Assembly: GCA_964464925.1 (NCBI GenBank)
Contig: CAYXLI010000002.1
Location: 186,001 to 250,000, forward strand
Length of the DNA stretch: 64,000 bases
Source: CAYXLI01 sp964464925
Lineage (GTDB): Bacteria; Acidobacteriota; Terriglobia; Bryobacterales; Bryobacteraceae
Direction: 5' to 3'
Position 1 is the stretch's first letter. Each line of letters opens with the position of its first letter. Position numbers and translations under genes: made by a program. Below are positions 49,714 through 58,754 of the stretch, piece by piece. Under the pieces are notes generated by a model. The model did no database searches, was not told the DNA's origin, and saw only the letters and a list, made by a program, of their open reading frames with translations.

Positions 49714-51570
49714 ATGGATCCTGAGAAGTTCGGAAAATATCGGATCCTCTCCAAGCTCTCCGGCGGCGGAATGGGACGCGTGTTCCTCGCCCAGGACACG
49801 GAATCCGGCCGGCAGGTTGCGCTGAAGCTGATCGATCAGATGCCTGACGAAGAGAGCCAGGAAGTGCTGGAAGCCGAGCGCCGCGGAGCGATGCTGCAGG
49901 CGCGCCTCTGCGCACTCGATCCCCGTGTAGCTCTCATTTACGACATCGGCGAGCAGAACGGCTACCTCTACATCGTGATGGAGTATGTAGACGGACAGGA
50001 CCTCTCGGAAATCATCAAGCGCGGTCCGATGGACCCGCAGCGGGCTGTGGGCATCGCCGCCGATATCTGCGGTGTGCTCGTCAACGCCCATACCTTCCAT
50101 GCCCAGGTGGAAGAATCGGAGTACCAGGGTATCGTCCACGGCGATATCAAACCCCGAAACATTCGCATCACGCCGGATTCGCAGGTGAAAGTGCTCGATT
50201 TCGGGATCGCCAAGGCCCTCACACTCACGCGAAAGTTCACTCGCAATCAATTCGGCAGCGTCCCCTACTCTTCGCCGGAGCGCCTGAATTCGGGCGAGGT
50301 GGGTGCAGCATCGGATGTGTGGTCTGTTGGCGTGGTCCTGTACGAAATGCTGGTCGGGCTGCCGTATTTTCGCGCCGACAATCCATCCAAGTTGGAAAAC
50401 GTGGTGCGCGGCTACACCGCCCTGAACAACTCCTTTGACCGGATCCCCGGGCGGTTGCGCGGCATTATGGGCAAGGCGCTCGATCCGAATCCCCAGCGCC
50501 GTTACCAATCTGCGAAAGCTCTGCAACAGGACTTGGCTGAATATCTCGACGCCACACAAGATGTGGAGGCGACTCGCCGCACCTCACCCATCCAGAGTGA
50601 CGAGGCCACCCGTCGCACCTCTCCCCGGAACGGGACAGCAACGGATCAGACTCGGCGGACTCAACCCCAACAGCCGCCGGCGAAGCCGCCCGCCCCAGCA
50701 CCGTCCAAAAAGTCGCGCACGAAATTCCCGTTGCTGATTCGCTGGGCCTTTCTTGGCTTCCTCTGCACTGTGGTGTATCTGCAAGGACGCGTGATCCATC
50801 AGAGTACGGTACTCGCGCAGGACCTACGGGCCGACAAAGTTCCCGATCTGAACGACGCTTGGGATCGCTATCACGATATCGCGAGCAGACTGTACGTCCC
50901 CTTCGGACTGGGAGACGCGCGAAAGGCCCTTACTGAGCGTCTGACCGCCAGCGCGAATCGCACCATCGCCGAATATCGCGACAGCGACACCACCGTTTAT
51001 CAGAAGGAATGGCAGCAGTCGCAGGCTGCCCTCGCGAAGGCTTTGGAACTCGATCCCTCGGACAAAGAAATCCGCGGCAAACTGCGGCTGTGTGAAGGCC
51101 ATATAAGCCGCATTAATGCAGGCAGTGTACAAGGCCGCAATTGGAATGATGCGAAAGCGAAATTTGATGAAGCGCGCGACCTGATGTCGAAATCGCCGGA
51201 TCCGTACCTAGGCTTGGCTCGACTGTATACGAGCGCGAAGGATTTGGAAAAAGCGGAAGATCTGCTGCACGAGGCGGAACGCCACGGCTACAAAATTGGC
51301 AAGCGGGACAAGGCCCAGTTAGCCGACTCCTATCGCAGCCGTGGAGAACTGCTGCTCGCGCAAGCTCCGCGCATGCCCGGCTTCAACCAGCAGCAGGAGT
51401 CGTTGAGCCGCGCCGACACGGACCTCGCCCGGGCCGAAGGACTATATCGGGACATCGTGCCCTACGGAAATTCAATGAACATGCTGCAGCGGATCGCCAA
51501 CGATCGGACGTCCGTGTCGCAGCGCAAGCAAACACTGAGGGATCTCGATAATGGCCATAACGCGCAGTAG
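49714..51570 (+). CDS. Transmembrane Ser/Thr protein kinase with TPR-like ectodomain
   Basis: 618 residues. Hanks-type kinase (1-270): glycine loop LSGGGMGRVFLAQ, Lys in QVALKLID, catalytic loop HGDIKPRN (HGD for HRD, common in bacterial kinases), DFGIAK and SPE. Then an intracellular linker (286-320) with repeated EATRRTSP / DEATRRTSP / DQTRRTQP, plausible autophosphorylation sites for FHA binding. A membrane helix (about 339-362) precedes a C-terminal helical, TPR-like region (about 400-610). PP2C, kinase and FHA genes are in one operon with the SEDS-PBP fusion, whose start overlaps this gene by 20 bases. Confidence 0.93.
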   Translation: MDPEKFGKYRILSKLSGGGMGRVFLAQDTESGRQVALKLIDQMPDEESQEVLEAERRGAMLQARLCALDPRVALIYDIGEQNGYLYIVMEYVDGQDLSEIIKRGPMDPQRAVGIAADICGVLVNAHTFHAQVEESEYQGIVHGDIKPRNIRITPDSQVKVLDFGIAKALTLTRKFTRNQFGSVPYSSPERLNSGEVGAASDVWSVGVVLYEMLVGLPYFRADNPSKLENVVRGYTALNNSFDRIPGRLRGIMGKALDPNPQRRYQSAKALQQDLAEYLDATQDVEATRRTSPIQSDEATRRTSPRNGTATDQTRRTQPQQPPAKPPAPAPSKKSRTKFPLLIRWAFLGFLCTVVYLQGRVIHQSTVLAQDLRADKVPDLNDAWDRYHDIASRLYVPFGLGDARKALTERLTASANRTIAEYRDSDTTVYQKEWQQSQAALAKALELDPSDKEIRGKLRLCEGHISRINAGSVQGRNWNDAKAKFDEARDLMSKSPDPYLGLARLYTSAKDLEKAEDLLHEAERHGYKIGKRDKAQLADSYRSRGELLLAQAPRMPGFNQQQESLSRADTDLARAEGLYRDIVPYGNSMNMLQRIANDRTSVSQRKQTLRDLDNGHNAQ

Positions 51571-54500
51571 CGTAGCGGATCGCTCACGCACTACGGCGCC
51601 GCCGCCCCGCGCCCGTGTGGACGCAAGAACGCCCGAACTGTTGTGGCTGCTCATCGCATCGGCCGTCGTGTGTGCCGGACTGGTGCTCGTCTATATGGGC
51701 AAGACCGCGACAGAACCTCGGCCGGACCGGGCTCCGCTGAATCTCCAGACCGTCGACCGCCGCGAACAACTGCTCCCCTGTCTGGACATGTTCCAGAATC
51801 CGAAGGACCGCGCGTTCGCGGCCGGCCGGGTGTTCGATTTCCTCACCGATCATAGGAACAGCATTTCGAATGTCGGCGCTCTCGCGCGCCTGCGCGACCG
51901 CAGCGGAGAGGCACCCCTTTTTACGTTTCAGCAACTGGGCCGTTTGAAACCGCGGCTGATCGTGCGGGATCTCGCGGCATTTCGCATGCGGCTGGTGTTC
52001 TGGTGCGTTCTCTTCTTTGCCGGATTCTACGCGGTGCATGCCTTCTGGGTAGTGACGCGATTCGGAGGCGACTGGGCGTTTCTCCCATTGCTGCATCTGC
52101 TGACCGGAATCGGCCTCATCCTGATGATCTCGCTTCGCGATCCGCTTCGGGATACCCTCACGTTCGTCTCCTACGGACAGGGCGTGCTGATCGGGTGTAT
52201 CGTTCTTGCCGCGCTGGGCCGCGTCGATTGGGAACGGCTAGCGGGGGGATTCAGCTATGTCCCGCTGCTGGGTGCCATCCTTCTCTCCACGCTTCTGATT
52301 CTCTTCGGCTCCGGGCCCGGCACCAGCGACGCCAAGGTGAACCTCCTCGGATTCCAACCCGTGGAGCTGATCAAGATCCTGTTGGTCTTCTTCCTCGCTG
52401 GTTACTTCGCGCGGCGTTGGGAATTCCTGCGTGAGCTGCGCGAGAAGAGTCCCTCGTTCGCCAACGTAACCACGCATTTCAATATTCCGCGGCTCGAGTA
52501 TGCAGCCCCGGTCCTCGCGGCCATCATCCTCGTGCTCGCCTTCTTCTTTCTGCAGCGGGATATGGGTCCGGCACTGGTCTTCGCTTGCCTGTTCCTGATT
52601 CTGTACGCGGTCGCGCGGAACCGGGTAGCGCTCGCACTCACAGGCATTCTGCTGATCATCGGCGGCTTCGTGGGCGGATACTTCCTGGGTCATCCGCACA
52701 CCGTACGGGAGCGTGTGCAGATGTGGCTCTCGCCTTGGGATAACACCGTGCACGGTGGGGACCAGGTTGTGCAGTCACTGTGGGCCATGTCAGCGGGAGG
52801 TGCGGCGGGCGCTGGGCCGGGACTCGGCGAGCCCCAGTTTATTCCCGCGGGATACACGGATCTGATCTTGGCGGTGCTAGGCGAAGAATGGGGATTCGCG
52901 GGTCTGCTGGCTGTCGCGGTCCTCTACGCAGTTCTCTTGTTGCTCGCCTTGCGAATCGCGAGGCTCGCGCCAACCGCATATCAATTCTTCCTCGCTTTGG
53001 GACTCACGCTGCTGCTCGCGCTGGAACTACTCCTCATCAGCGCCGGGATTCTCGATCTGGTGCCGCTGTCGGGCGTGGTCACTCCGTTTCTCAGCTACGG
53101 CCGCACCGCCATGATTGCGAACTTCGCCATCGTCGGCATTCTGCTTTCCATCTCCCGCGGCCGGACGGTCTCAGAGGAAACACAACCTTTCGAAAGCGGC
53201 CTGCGGTGGATCCAGCTTGGTCTTGCGGCTGTTGCACTCGTCATCCTGGGCAAGACGGCCTATATACAGATTGTTAGAGCGGACGAGGTTACGGGCGCCG
53301 GCACGCTTGTCGTGCAGGCGGATAAAGTTCGGCGTTATCAGTACAACCCGCGCCTGATGGAGATCGCGCGCCGGATTCCACGCGGCACCATCTATGACCG
53401 GCATGGCATACCGCTCGCAACCAGCGATTGGGCCACCCTGGAACAGTTCCGCGATCAGTTCATGGCAATGGGCATAGACATCGACAAGGCATGCGACCGG
53501 AACGACTCACGGCATTATCCGCTCGGCCCATCAGCGTTTCATCTCCTCGGCGACTTGAAAACACGTCTGAACTGGAGCGCATCGAACAGCTCTCTGCAGG
53601 AGCGCGATTCTGTGGTGCAGTTGCAGGGCTATGATGATCGCGCTCGCGTTGTGGAAGTAAAGGACACGCCTGCCGGAAAGCCGGCTTACACAATCAAGTA
53701 TGATTATCGCGAACTGCTGCCGCTCTTGCGCCATAGGCATGAGCCGGATCATCCCGCCGTGCGCCGTGTCTTGGAGCGCGACCGCGACGTGCATCTCTCC
53801 ATCGATGCGCGTTTGCAGGTGCAACTCTCCAGGATCCTCCACGCGCAATTGAGAGCCGCACGGCTGGACAACGGCGCAATTGTGGTGATGGATCCGGCAA
53901 ACGGAGATCTGCTGGCGTCTGTATCCGAACCGGTGCCCGCCGGAGTCGATCCGCCTGAACCGGCTCTGCTCGATCGCGCGCGATATGGGCTGTATCCTCC
54001 CGGGTCGACGTTCAAGGTGGTCACAGCCACTGCGGCTCTGCGCACAAACCCCGAACTGGAAAACCAGACGTTCACCTGTTCCCGCTTGCCCGACGGCCGC
54101 ACGGGTGCTTTTATCGGAAATTCGAAACGTCCTATCCGGGATGATGTGCAGGATACTGTCCCGCACGGCACAATCAACCTGGACCGGGCCATCACGGTCT
54201 CCTGCAACGCCTACTTTGCCCAGCTTGCCGCGTATAAGCTGGGCGCCGAACCGCTCCTTGAAACCGCTCAGCAGTTCGGCATCTCGGTCGCAACCCCCGC
54301 GACCGCAGCGCAACTCAGGAAAGCTCTTCCGCAGTCCGCTTATGGCCAAGGCCAGGTGGTCGCAAGTCCATTCCAGATGGCGCGCGTTGCCGCGACAATC
54401 TCCAATGGAGGCACAATGCCGTTCGGCCGTTGGGTGACGGATAAGACGAACACTCGCGTCCAGGAACCCAAGGCGGTGCTCGCGCCAAACCTGGCCGGGA

Positions 54501-54799
54501 TCCTCGCCCGCGATATGCGTTCGGTCGTCACGTCGGGCACCGGGAAACGGGCGGCCGGTTCGGCGTTGCCGATCGCAGGAAAAACAGGAACAGCCGAACT
54601 TGCCAATGCGCGCTCCCACGCCTGGTTCATTGGCTTCGCCCCTTACGGGCAGCCGGTTACCCAGGACTCACGGCGCATAGCCTTCGCTGTGTTGGTGGAA
54701 AACGGGCAATACGGCGGAACCGCCGCCGCGCCGGTCGGCGCAGAAGTTGTGAACGCCGCCCAGCGGCTCGGATTGTTTCAGAAGGGAGAGGCGCGGTGA
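51551..54799 (+). CDS. SEDS glycosyltransferase fused to class B penicillin-binding protein
   Basis: 1082 residues. An N-terminal helix (about 30-50) and short periplasmic part are followed by a RodA/FtsW-like membrane domain (about 150-545). The SEDS loop is RERVQMWLSPWDNTVHGGDQVVQSLW and the later motif is PAGYTDLILAVLGEEWGFAG. The chain then continues into a PBP (about 545-1082) with a short N-terminal part and a transpeptidase containing S819-T-F-K822, S884-C-N886 and K1011-T-G, all three active-site motifs. Polymerisation and crosslinking of peptidoglycan are thus in one protein. The catalytic Asp of SEDS proteins (D of x-D-P-x-G) is N here with D on either side, a known-looking variant. 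It overlaps the kinase and FHA genes. Confidence 0.92.
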   Translation: MAITRSSVADRSRTTAPPPRARVDARTPELLWLLIASAVVCAGLVLVYMGKTATEPRPDRAPLNLQTVDRREQLLPCLDMFQNPKDRAFAAGRVFDFLTDHRNSISNVGALARLRDRSGEAPLFTFQQLGRLKPRLIVRDLAAFRMRLVFWCVLFFAGFYAVHAFWVVTRFGGDWAFLPLLHLLTGIGLILMISLRDPLRDTLTFVSYGQGVLIGCIVLAALGRVDWERLAGGFSYVPLLGAILLSTLLILFGSGPGTSDAKVNLLGFQPVELIKILLVFFLAGYFARRWEFLRELREKSPSFANVTTHFNIPRLEYAAPVLAAIILVLAFFFLQRDMGPALVFACLFLILYAVARNRVALALTGILLIIGGFVGGYFLGHPHTVRERVQMWLSPWDNTVHGGDQVVQSLWAMSAGGAAGAGPGLGEPQFIPAGYTDLILAVLGEEWGFAGLLAVAVLYAVLLLLALRIARLAPTAYQFFLALGLTLLLALELLLISAGILDLVPLSGVVTPFLSYGRTAMIANFAIVGILLSISRGRTVSEETQPFESGLRWIQLGLAAVALVILGKTAYIQIVRADEVTGAGTLVVQADKVRRYQYNPRLMEIARRIPRGTIYDRHGIPLATSDWATLEQFRDQFMAMGIDIDKACDRNDSRHYPLGPSAFHLLGDLKTRLNWSASNSSLQERDSVVQLQGYDDRARVVEVKDTPAGKPAYTIKYDYRELLPLLRHRHEPDHPAVRRVLERDRDVHLSIDARLQVQLSRILHAQLRAARLDNGAIVVMDPANGDLLASVSEPVPAGVDPPEPALLDRARYGLYPPGSTFKVVTATAALRTNPELENQTFTCSRLPDGRTGAFIGNSKRPIRDDVQDTVPHGTINLDRAITVSCNAYFAQLAAYKLGAEPLLETAQQFGISVATPATAAQLRKALPQSAYGQGQVVASPFQMARVAATISNGGTMPFGRWVTDKTNTRVQEPKAVLAPNLAGILARDMRSVVTSGTGKRAAGSALPIAGKTGTAELANARSHAWFIGFAPYGQPVTQDSRRIAFAVLVENGQYGGTAAAPVGAEVVNAAQRLGLFQKGEAR

Positions 54800-55542
54800 G
54801 CATTCTCAAGCGCGTGGAAAAAGAACTGGATAACCGGCTGCGGCATCTCTTTTCTCCGGAGCGCGCGCAAGGGGAGAAGAAGGAATTTCTGGAAATCTAC
54901 CACGCGGTTCTCGAGGACGTAGCCGCCCATGTACAAAAACTGCCGCGAGGCCGCCGCGCCTTCCCTTACAACACGGTAACCGTGGAACTCTCGCCGGACC
55001 ACGCAACGCTCACCCCGCGGGATGAGTTGCTGGCCGATATCCGCGAAGCGCTGGCGGGGGAGGAATGTGACTCTCCCAAGGACCTGCAAGTCAAGATCGC
55101 TCCATCAGGCGCAGCAGGCTTCCGCGTTGTTTACTCCAACACCAGGCGCACCCAGGCGTCCACGGAGCTTCCCAAGGCGCACTTCGCCGTGATCAAAGGC
55201 AAGGCAGAACGCGACGAATACACCCTCGCGCGGGCACGCATTAACGTCGGAAGACTCCCCGACGTCGTGGACGACCAGCAGCGCCTAACCCGTCGCAACG
55301 AGATTTTCTTTCCCGAGGGAGCGGATCCGGTCAACGCAACTGTCTCCCGCGCACACGCGCACATCCGCTTCGATCCGGAAGCGGGTGAGTTTCGCGTCTA
55401 TGACGACCGCAGCGCCTACGGCACCAGTGTGTTCCGCGACGGTACCCCCCTTACTGTCCCGCCCGGTCCGGGACGCGGGATCGCTCTGCGGGATGGCGAT
55501 GAGATTTATTTCGGTCAAGCGGGTCTTCGTTTTCACCGTTAA
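54796..55542 (+). CDS. FhaA-like FHA-domain protein, last gene of operon
   Basis: 248 residues. GTG at 54796 overlaps the TGA of the SEDS-PBP gene. The N-terminal half (SILKRVEKELDNRLRHLFSPER ... PYNTVTVELSP) is the DUF3662/FhaA-type domain, and the C-terminal half an FHA domain (INVGRLPDVVDD, VNATVSRAHAHIRFD, YDDRSAYGTSVFRDG). The S-R-x-H phospho-Thr pocket is present. In mycobacteria FhaA binds a phosphorylated cell-wall protein (MviN); the partner here could be the SEDS-PBP or the kinase. A stretch with TRRTQAS and LTRR resembles the kinase linker motif. Confidence 0.9.
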   Translation: MSILKRVEKELDNRLRHLFSPERAQGEKKEFLEIYHAVLEDVAAHVQKLPRGRRAFPYNTVTVELSPDHATLTPRDELLADIREALAGEECDSPKDLQVKIAPSGAAGFRVVYSNTRRTQASTELPKAHFAVIKGKAERDEYTLARARINVGRLPDVVDDQQRLTRRNEIFFPEGADPVNATVSRAHAHIRFDPEAGEFRVYDDRSAYGTSVFRDGTPLTVPPGPGRGIALRDGDEIYFGQAGLRFHR

Positions 55543-55579
55543 CCGGCATACTTTGGTCACCTTTGTACCTTTCCGGATG

Positions 55580-56197
55580 TCAAAGTACTATCGGGAGGTG
55601 CAAAGGACCGTCGTCGTTCAGCCGTAACACGTGCACGCCGTGTTCGCTTAAGGTCAGCACGCTGACTGAGGCTGGATTGATTGCCAGGCGCAGGAAGAAA
55701 TCCATCGGAATCCCTAGATAGAACAGCACCGCAGCTTTAATCGCATCACTGTGGCTGAAGAGAGCGACGTTCTCGCCAGGATGCTGTTGGCGCAGCCGCT
55801 CCATTTCGCGCGTGATCCGGTACTGGACGCTCAGCATCGATTCGCCGTCAGGCGCTCGCGTTCCGCTGCGAAATCGGTTGAATCGCTTCCAGGCGGGATC
55901 GGGCTCCAGTTCTTGCAATGTCTTACCGGCCCATGTCCCGAAGTCGATCTCGGACAGATGCTCATTCACTTCGATAGGTAGATTCCTTGATTTGGCTAAG
56001 GGCTCGGCAGTCTCTGTGGCGCGCTCCAGCGGACTCGAATAGATATGGCTGATCTCCACATTCGCGAGTCGTTCAGCCAGTTCCTTGGCCTGGGTCAAGC
56101 CCTCTTCGTTCAGGTGGACACCCGGCGTCCGTCCGCTCAAGGCGTTGCCGAGAAATGAAGTTGCTCCGTGCCGAATCAAAAGAAAGGTTGTATGCAT
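55580..56197 (-). CDS. Histidine phosphatase (phosphoglycerate-mutase superfamily)
   Basis: 205 residues. The N-terminal LLIRHGATSF (R-H-G) carries the catalytic His, and IYSSPLERATETAEPLA, EHLSEIDFGTWAGK and VALFSHSDAIKAAVLFYLG (second His) complete the site. GpmB/CobC-like size. The substrate could be a sugar phosphate or nucleoside phosphate. It is divergent from the first CgeB-like gene by only 26 bases, so may belong to that cluster. Confidence 0.88.
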   Translation of the reverse strand: MHTTFLLIRHGATSFLGNALSGRTPGVHLNEEGLTQAKELAERLANVEISHIYSSPLERATETAEPLAKSRNLPIEVNEHLSEIDFGTWAGKTLQELEPDPAWKRFNRFRSGTRAPDGESMLSVQYRITREMERLRQQHPGENVALFSHSDAIKAAVLFYLGIPMDFFLRLAINPASVSVLTLSEHGVHVLRLNDDGPLHLPIVL

Positions 56198-56223
56198 CAG
56201 CGCAGTCCCTTCGAGTATAGGAA

Positions 56224-57393
56224 ATGAAAATTGTCATTTTTGGTTTGTCGGTGAGTTCGTCATGGGGCAACGGCCATGCGACGCTCTGGCGCGGGTTATT
56301 TCGGGAGTTGGATCGCCGCGGACATACCGTCGTTTTCTTCGAGCGGGACGCGCCCTATTATGCCGGCCACCGCGACCCATATCAGATACCTGGCGGCGAA
56401 CTGATCCTCTATAATTCCTGGCCCGAAGTAATGCATCTCGCGACGGCGCATATGTCTGACGCGGAAGTCGGCATCGTGACTTCATATTGCCCGGACTCGT
56501 TGGACGCTGCCGCGCTGCTCCACCAATCTCGTGCGTTGCGCGTGTTCTATGACCTGGACACCGGAGTCACGCTCACGCGTCTGGAATGCGGCGAACCAGT
56601 AGACTATATCGACCCCGATCGCGGTCTTCGCGATTATGATCTGGTCCTCAGCTACACGGGCGGCCAAGCGCTGGATCTGTTGCGCAGCCGTCTCGGCGCG
56701 CGCGCCGTTGCTCCTCTCTACGGCAGTGTCGATCCGGAAGCCCACCATCCAGCCAACCCCAATCCGGATTACACCTGCGACTTGTCTTACCTGGGAACCT
56801 ACGCCGCCGATCGCCAGGAAGCTTTGGAGCGGCTCTTCATTGCACCCGCCCGCCAGTATCCTCAATACAAGTTCCTGATCGGTGGTTCGCAGTATCCGCA
56901 GGATTTTCCGTGGACATCGAACATCTATTTCGCCCGTCACGTCGCGCCCGATCAGCACCCGGCCTTCTACTCGTCCTCGCGTTTGACTCTGAATGTCACC
57001 AGAGGAGCCATGGCTCGTCTGGGCTACTGTCCATCCGGTCGGCTCTTTGAAGCGGCGGCATGCGGAGTGCCTGTCGTCTCTGATGTCTGGGAGGGCCTGG
57101 ATCAGTTCTATGAACCGCAGCGCGAGATCCTGTTCTGCGCTTCCGAAGACGATACGCTCGAGGCGCTCGGCATGTCCGGCGACGCACTAAAACAAGTGGG
57201 CGCCAGAGCGCGTCAGCGGACGCTGGACTGCCACACGTCGGCGCACCGCGCGAACGAACTCGAAGCTATTCTAAGCAACGCTAAAGGAGACGCCTATGTG
57301 GGGAATCATTCCAGCAGCAGGAGTGGGGAGCCGTATTCAGCCCCTCGCATTTTCCAAGGAACTGTTGCCCGTGGGCAGTCGACTGATCGGTGA
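56224..57393 (+). CDS. CgeB-like glycosyltransferase 1
   Basis: 389 residues. GT-B type: N-terminal strand MKIVIFGLSVSSSWGNGHATLWRGLFREL, mid-region YLGTYAADRQEALERLF, then LNVTRGAMARLGYCPSGRLFEAAACGVPVVSDVWEGLDQFYEPQREILF, with the E of the GT-B C-terminal sugar-nucleotide site. This CgeB/spore-crust-like family glycosylates surface structures. The C-terminus runs 98 bases into the next gene: the family-like region ends near LEAIL (about 357), and the last 30 residues are probably incidental. Very similar to the proteins at 61074 and 62195. Confidence 0.88.
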   Translation: MKIVIFGLSVSSSWGNGHATLWRGLFRELDRRGHTVVFFERDAPYYAGHRDPYQIPGGELILYNSWPEVMHLATAHMSDAEVGIVTSYCPDSLDAAALLHQSRALRVFYDLDTGVTLTRLECGEPVDYIDPDRGLRDYDLVLSYTGGQALDLLRSRLGARAVAPLYGSVDPEAHHPANPNPDYTCDLSYLGTYAADRQEALERLFIAPARQYPQYKFLIGGSQYPQDFPWTSNIYFARHVAPDQHPAFYSSSRLTLNVTRGAMARLGYCPSGRLFEAAACGVPVVSDVWEGLDQFYEPQREILFCASEDDTLEALGMSGDALKQVGARARQRTLDCHTSAHRANELEAILSNAKGDAYVGNHSSSRSGEPYSAPRIFQGTVARGQSTDR

Positions 57394-58030
57394 AACAGAG
57401 CGGCCGGTCGCCGTCAGCGAGTACCTGGTAGAGCGAATGGTAACGGCCGGGGCGACCAAAATCTGCTTCGTGATTTCGCCCGGCAAGTCGGACATCCTCG
57501 AATACTATGGCGGACGCGTGTATTCGGCCGACGTCTGCTACACACTGCAACCCAGCGCGCAAGGCCTGTGCGACGCCGTCTTCCGGGCTTTGCCCTTCGT
57601 CGGCCGCGACGAGCCCGTGCTGGTCGGCCTTCCGGATACGGTCTGGTTCCCGAAGGACGGCTTCACGTATCTCGATGATGATGTGCTGTCCTTCCTCCTG
57701 TTTCCTGTCGAACACCCGGAGTTCTTCGATGCCGTGGTAACCGATGACAGCGGCGGAGTCCGCGAGATCCAGGTAAAAAGCGCGGCAGCTGAATCCCACT
57801 GGGTTTGGGGAGCATTCAAGATTCCGCCGCGCACACTTCAGGAGTTGTACCAGCTTTGGCTCGACCGCGAGCGGAAAGACGAGTACATCGGAACTCTGGT
57901 GAACGCGTACCTGGCGCAAGGCGGGAAGGCACGCGGTGTGCACGCAGGGGAGGCATACGTCGATGTCGGTACGCTGCACGGCTACCGCGAGGCAATCAGA
58001 ATTCTCGGAGCAACGTATGAACACGTTTGA
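57296..58030 (+). CDS. Sugar-phosphate nucleotidyltransferase
   Basis: 244 residues. N-terminal WGIIPAAGVGSRIQPLAFSKELLPVG is the nucleotide-binding signature of RmlA/GalU-type enzymes, followed by QPSAQGLCDAVFRAL and a D-T sugar-binding site (GLPDTVWF). It should make an NDP-sugar for the glycosyltransferases around it. It starts 98 bases before the end of the preceding gene and overlaps the following methyltransferase gene by 14 bases. Confidence 0.85.
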   Translation: MWGIIPAAGVGSRIQPLAFSKELLPVGSRLIGETERPVAVSEYLVERMVTAGATKICFVISPGKSDILEYYGGRVYSADVCYTLQPSAQGLCDAVFRALPFVGRDEPVLVGLPDTVWFPKDGFTYLDDDVLSFLLFPVEHPEFFDAVVTDDSGGVREIQVKSAAAESHWVWGAFKIPPRTLQELYQLWLDRERKDEYIGTLVNAYLAQGGKARGVHAGEAYVDVGTLHGYREAIRILGATYEHV

Positions 58031-58754
58031 AGTTTCGGCTATGAGTACCGAGGAGATCCGTCAAAGGATCTCCGCACTTGGCGAGTGGTTTCACAACATG
58101 GAGCTGCGCGGCGTCAAGACTGCGCCCAATCACTTTCTCGGAGATTATCCGATGATTAAGTGGCGCAACTTCTCCAACGCCATTCCGAACGATCTGCAAG
58201 GCAAGACTGTGCTCGATATCGGGTGCAATGCGGGATTTTATTCCATCCAGATGAAGCGCCGCGGTGCGGACCGTGTCCTCGGAATCGACTTTGATGAAAA
58301 TTATCTTGCGCAGGCACGCTTCGCCGCCGCTATAAACGAGCTCGAAATCGAATTCCGGAAGATGTCCGTCTATGATGTCGCCCAACTCAGGGAGAAGTTC
58401 GATGTCGTTTTGTTTATGGGCGTTCTGTATCACCTCCGCCACCCGCTGCTCGCGCTGGATCTGCTGCGCGAACACGTCGCGCGGGACATCCTGGTCTTCC
58501 AGTCGCTGTTGCGCGGCAGTCGGGTGATCCCCGAACTGAAGCGGAATTACCCGTTCTGGAATCGGGAGGTTTTTGAACAGGACGGCTACCCCGTCATGTA
58601 TTTCGTCGAGCATCAGTATTCCAACGATCCGACAAATTGGTGGATTCCGAATCTCGCTTGTGCCGAAGCCATGCTCCGTAGTGCCGGATTTCGCATCATT
58701 GCCCACCCTGAAGAGGAAGTATTGATCTGCAAAGTAGACGGGAGAGCTGCGTGA
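58017..58754 (+). CDS. CmoB-like SAM methyltransferase
   Basis: 245 residues from the ATG at 58017 (MNTFEVSAMSTEEIRQRI; 58041 is an alternative). SAM-binding LDIGCNAGFYSIQMKRRGADRVLGIDFDENYL, then VLYHLRHPLLALDLLREH as in CmoB-type tRNA-wobble methyltransferases. The context, however, is glycan synthesis, and I associate this subtype with small polysaccharide-like cassettes in Proteobacteria (TIGR04290-like; recalled, not checked). It may methylate a sugar. It overlaps both neighbours. Confidence 0.83.
   Translation: MNTFEVSAMSTEEIRQRISALGEWFHNMELRGVKTAPNHFLGDYPMIKWRNFSNAIPNDLQGKTVLDIGCNAGFYSIQMKRRGADRVLGIDFDENYLAQARFAAAINELEIEFRKMSVYDVAQLREKFDVVLFMGVLYHLRHPLLALDLLREHVARDILVFQSLLRGSRVIPELKRNYPFWNREVFEQDGYPVMYFVEHQYSNDPTNWWIPNLACAEAMLRSAGFRIIAHPEEEVLICKVDGRAA

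Noticed and set aside
49060..50559. 499-residue open frame on the - strand
   Set aside because: Spans the PP2C-kinase junction in reverse; both real genes have complete catalytic motifs, this has none.
53531..54619. 362-residue open frame on the - strand
   Set aside because: Antisense to the transpeptidase domain with S-T-F-K and K-T-G motifs.
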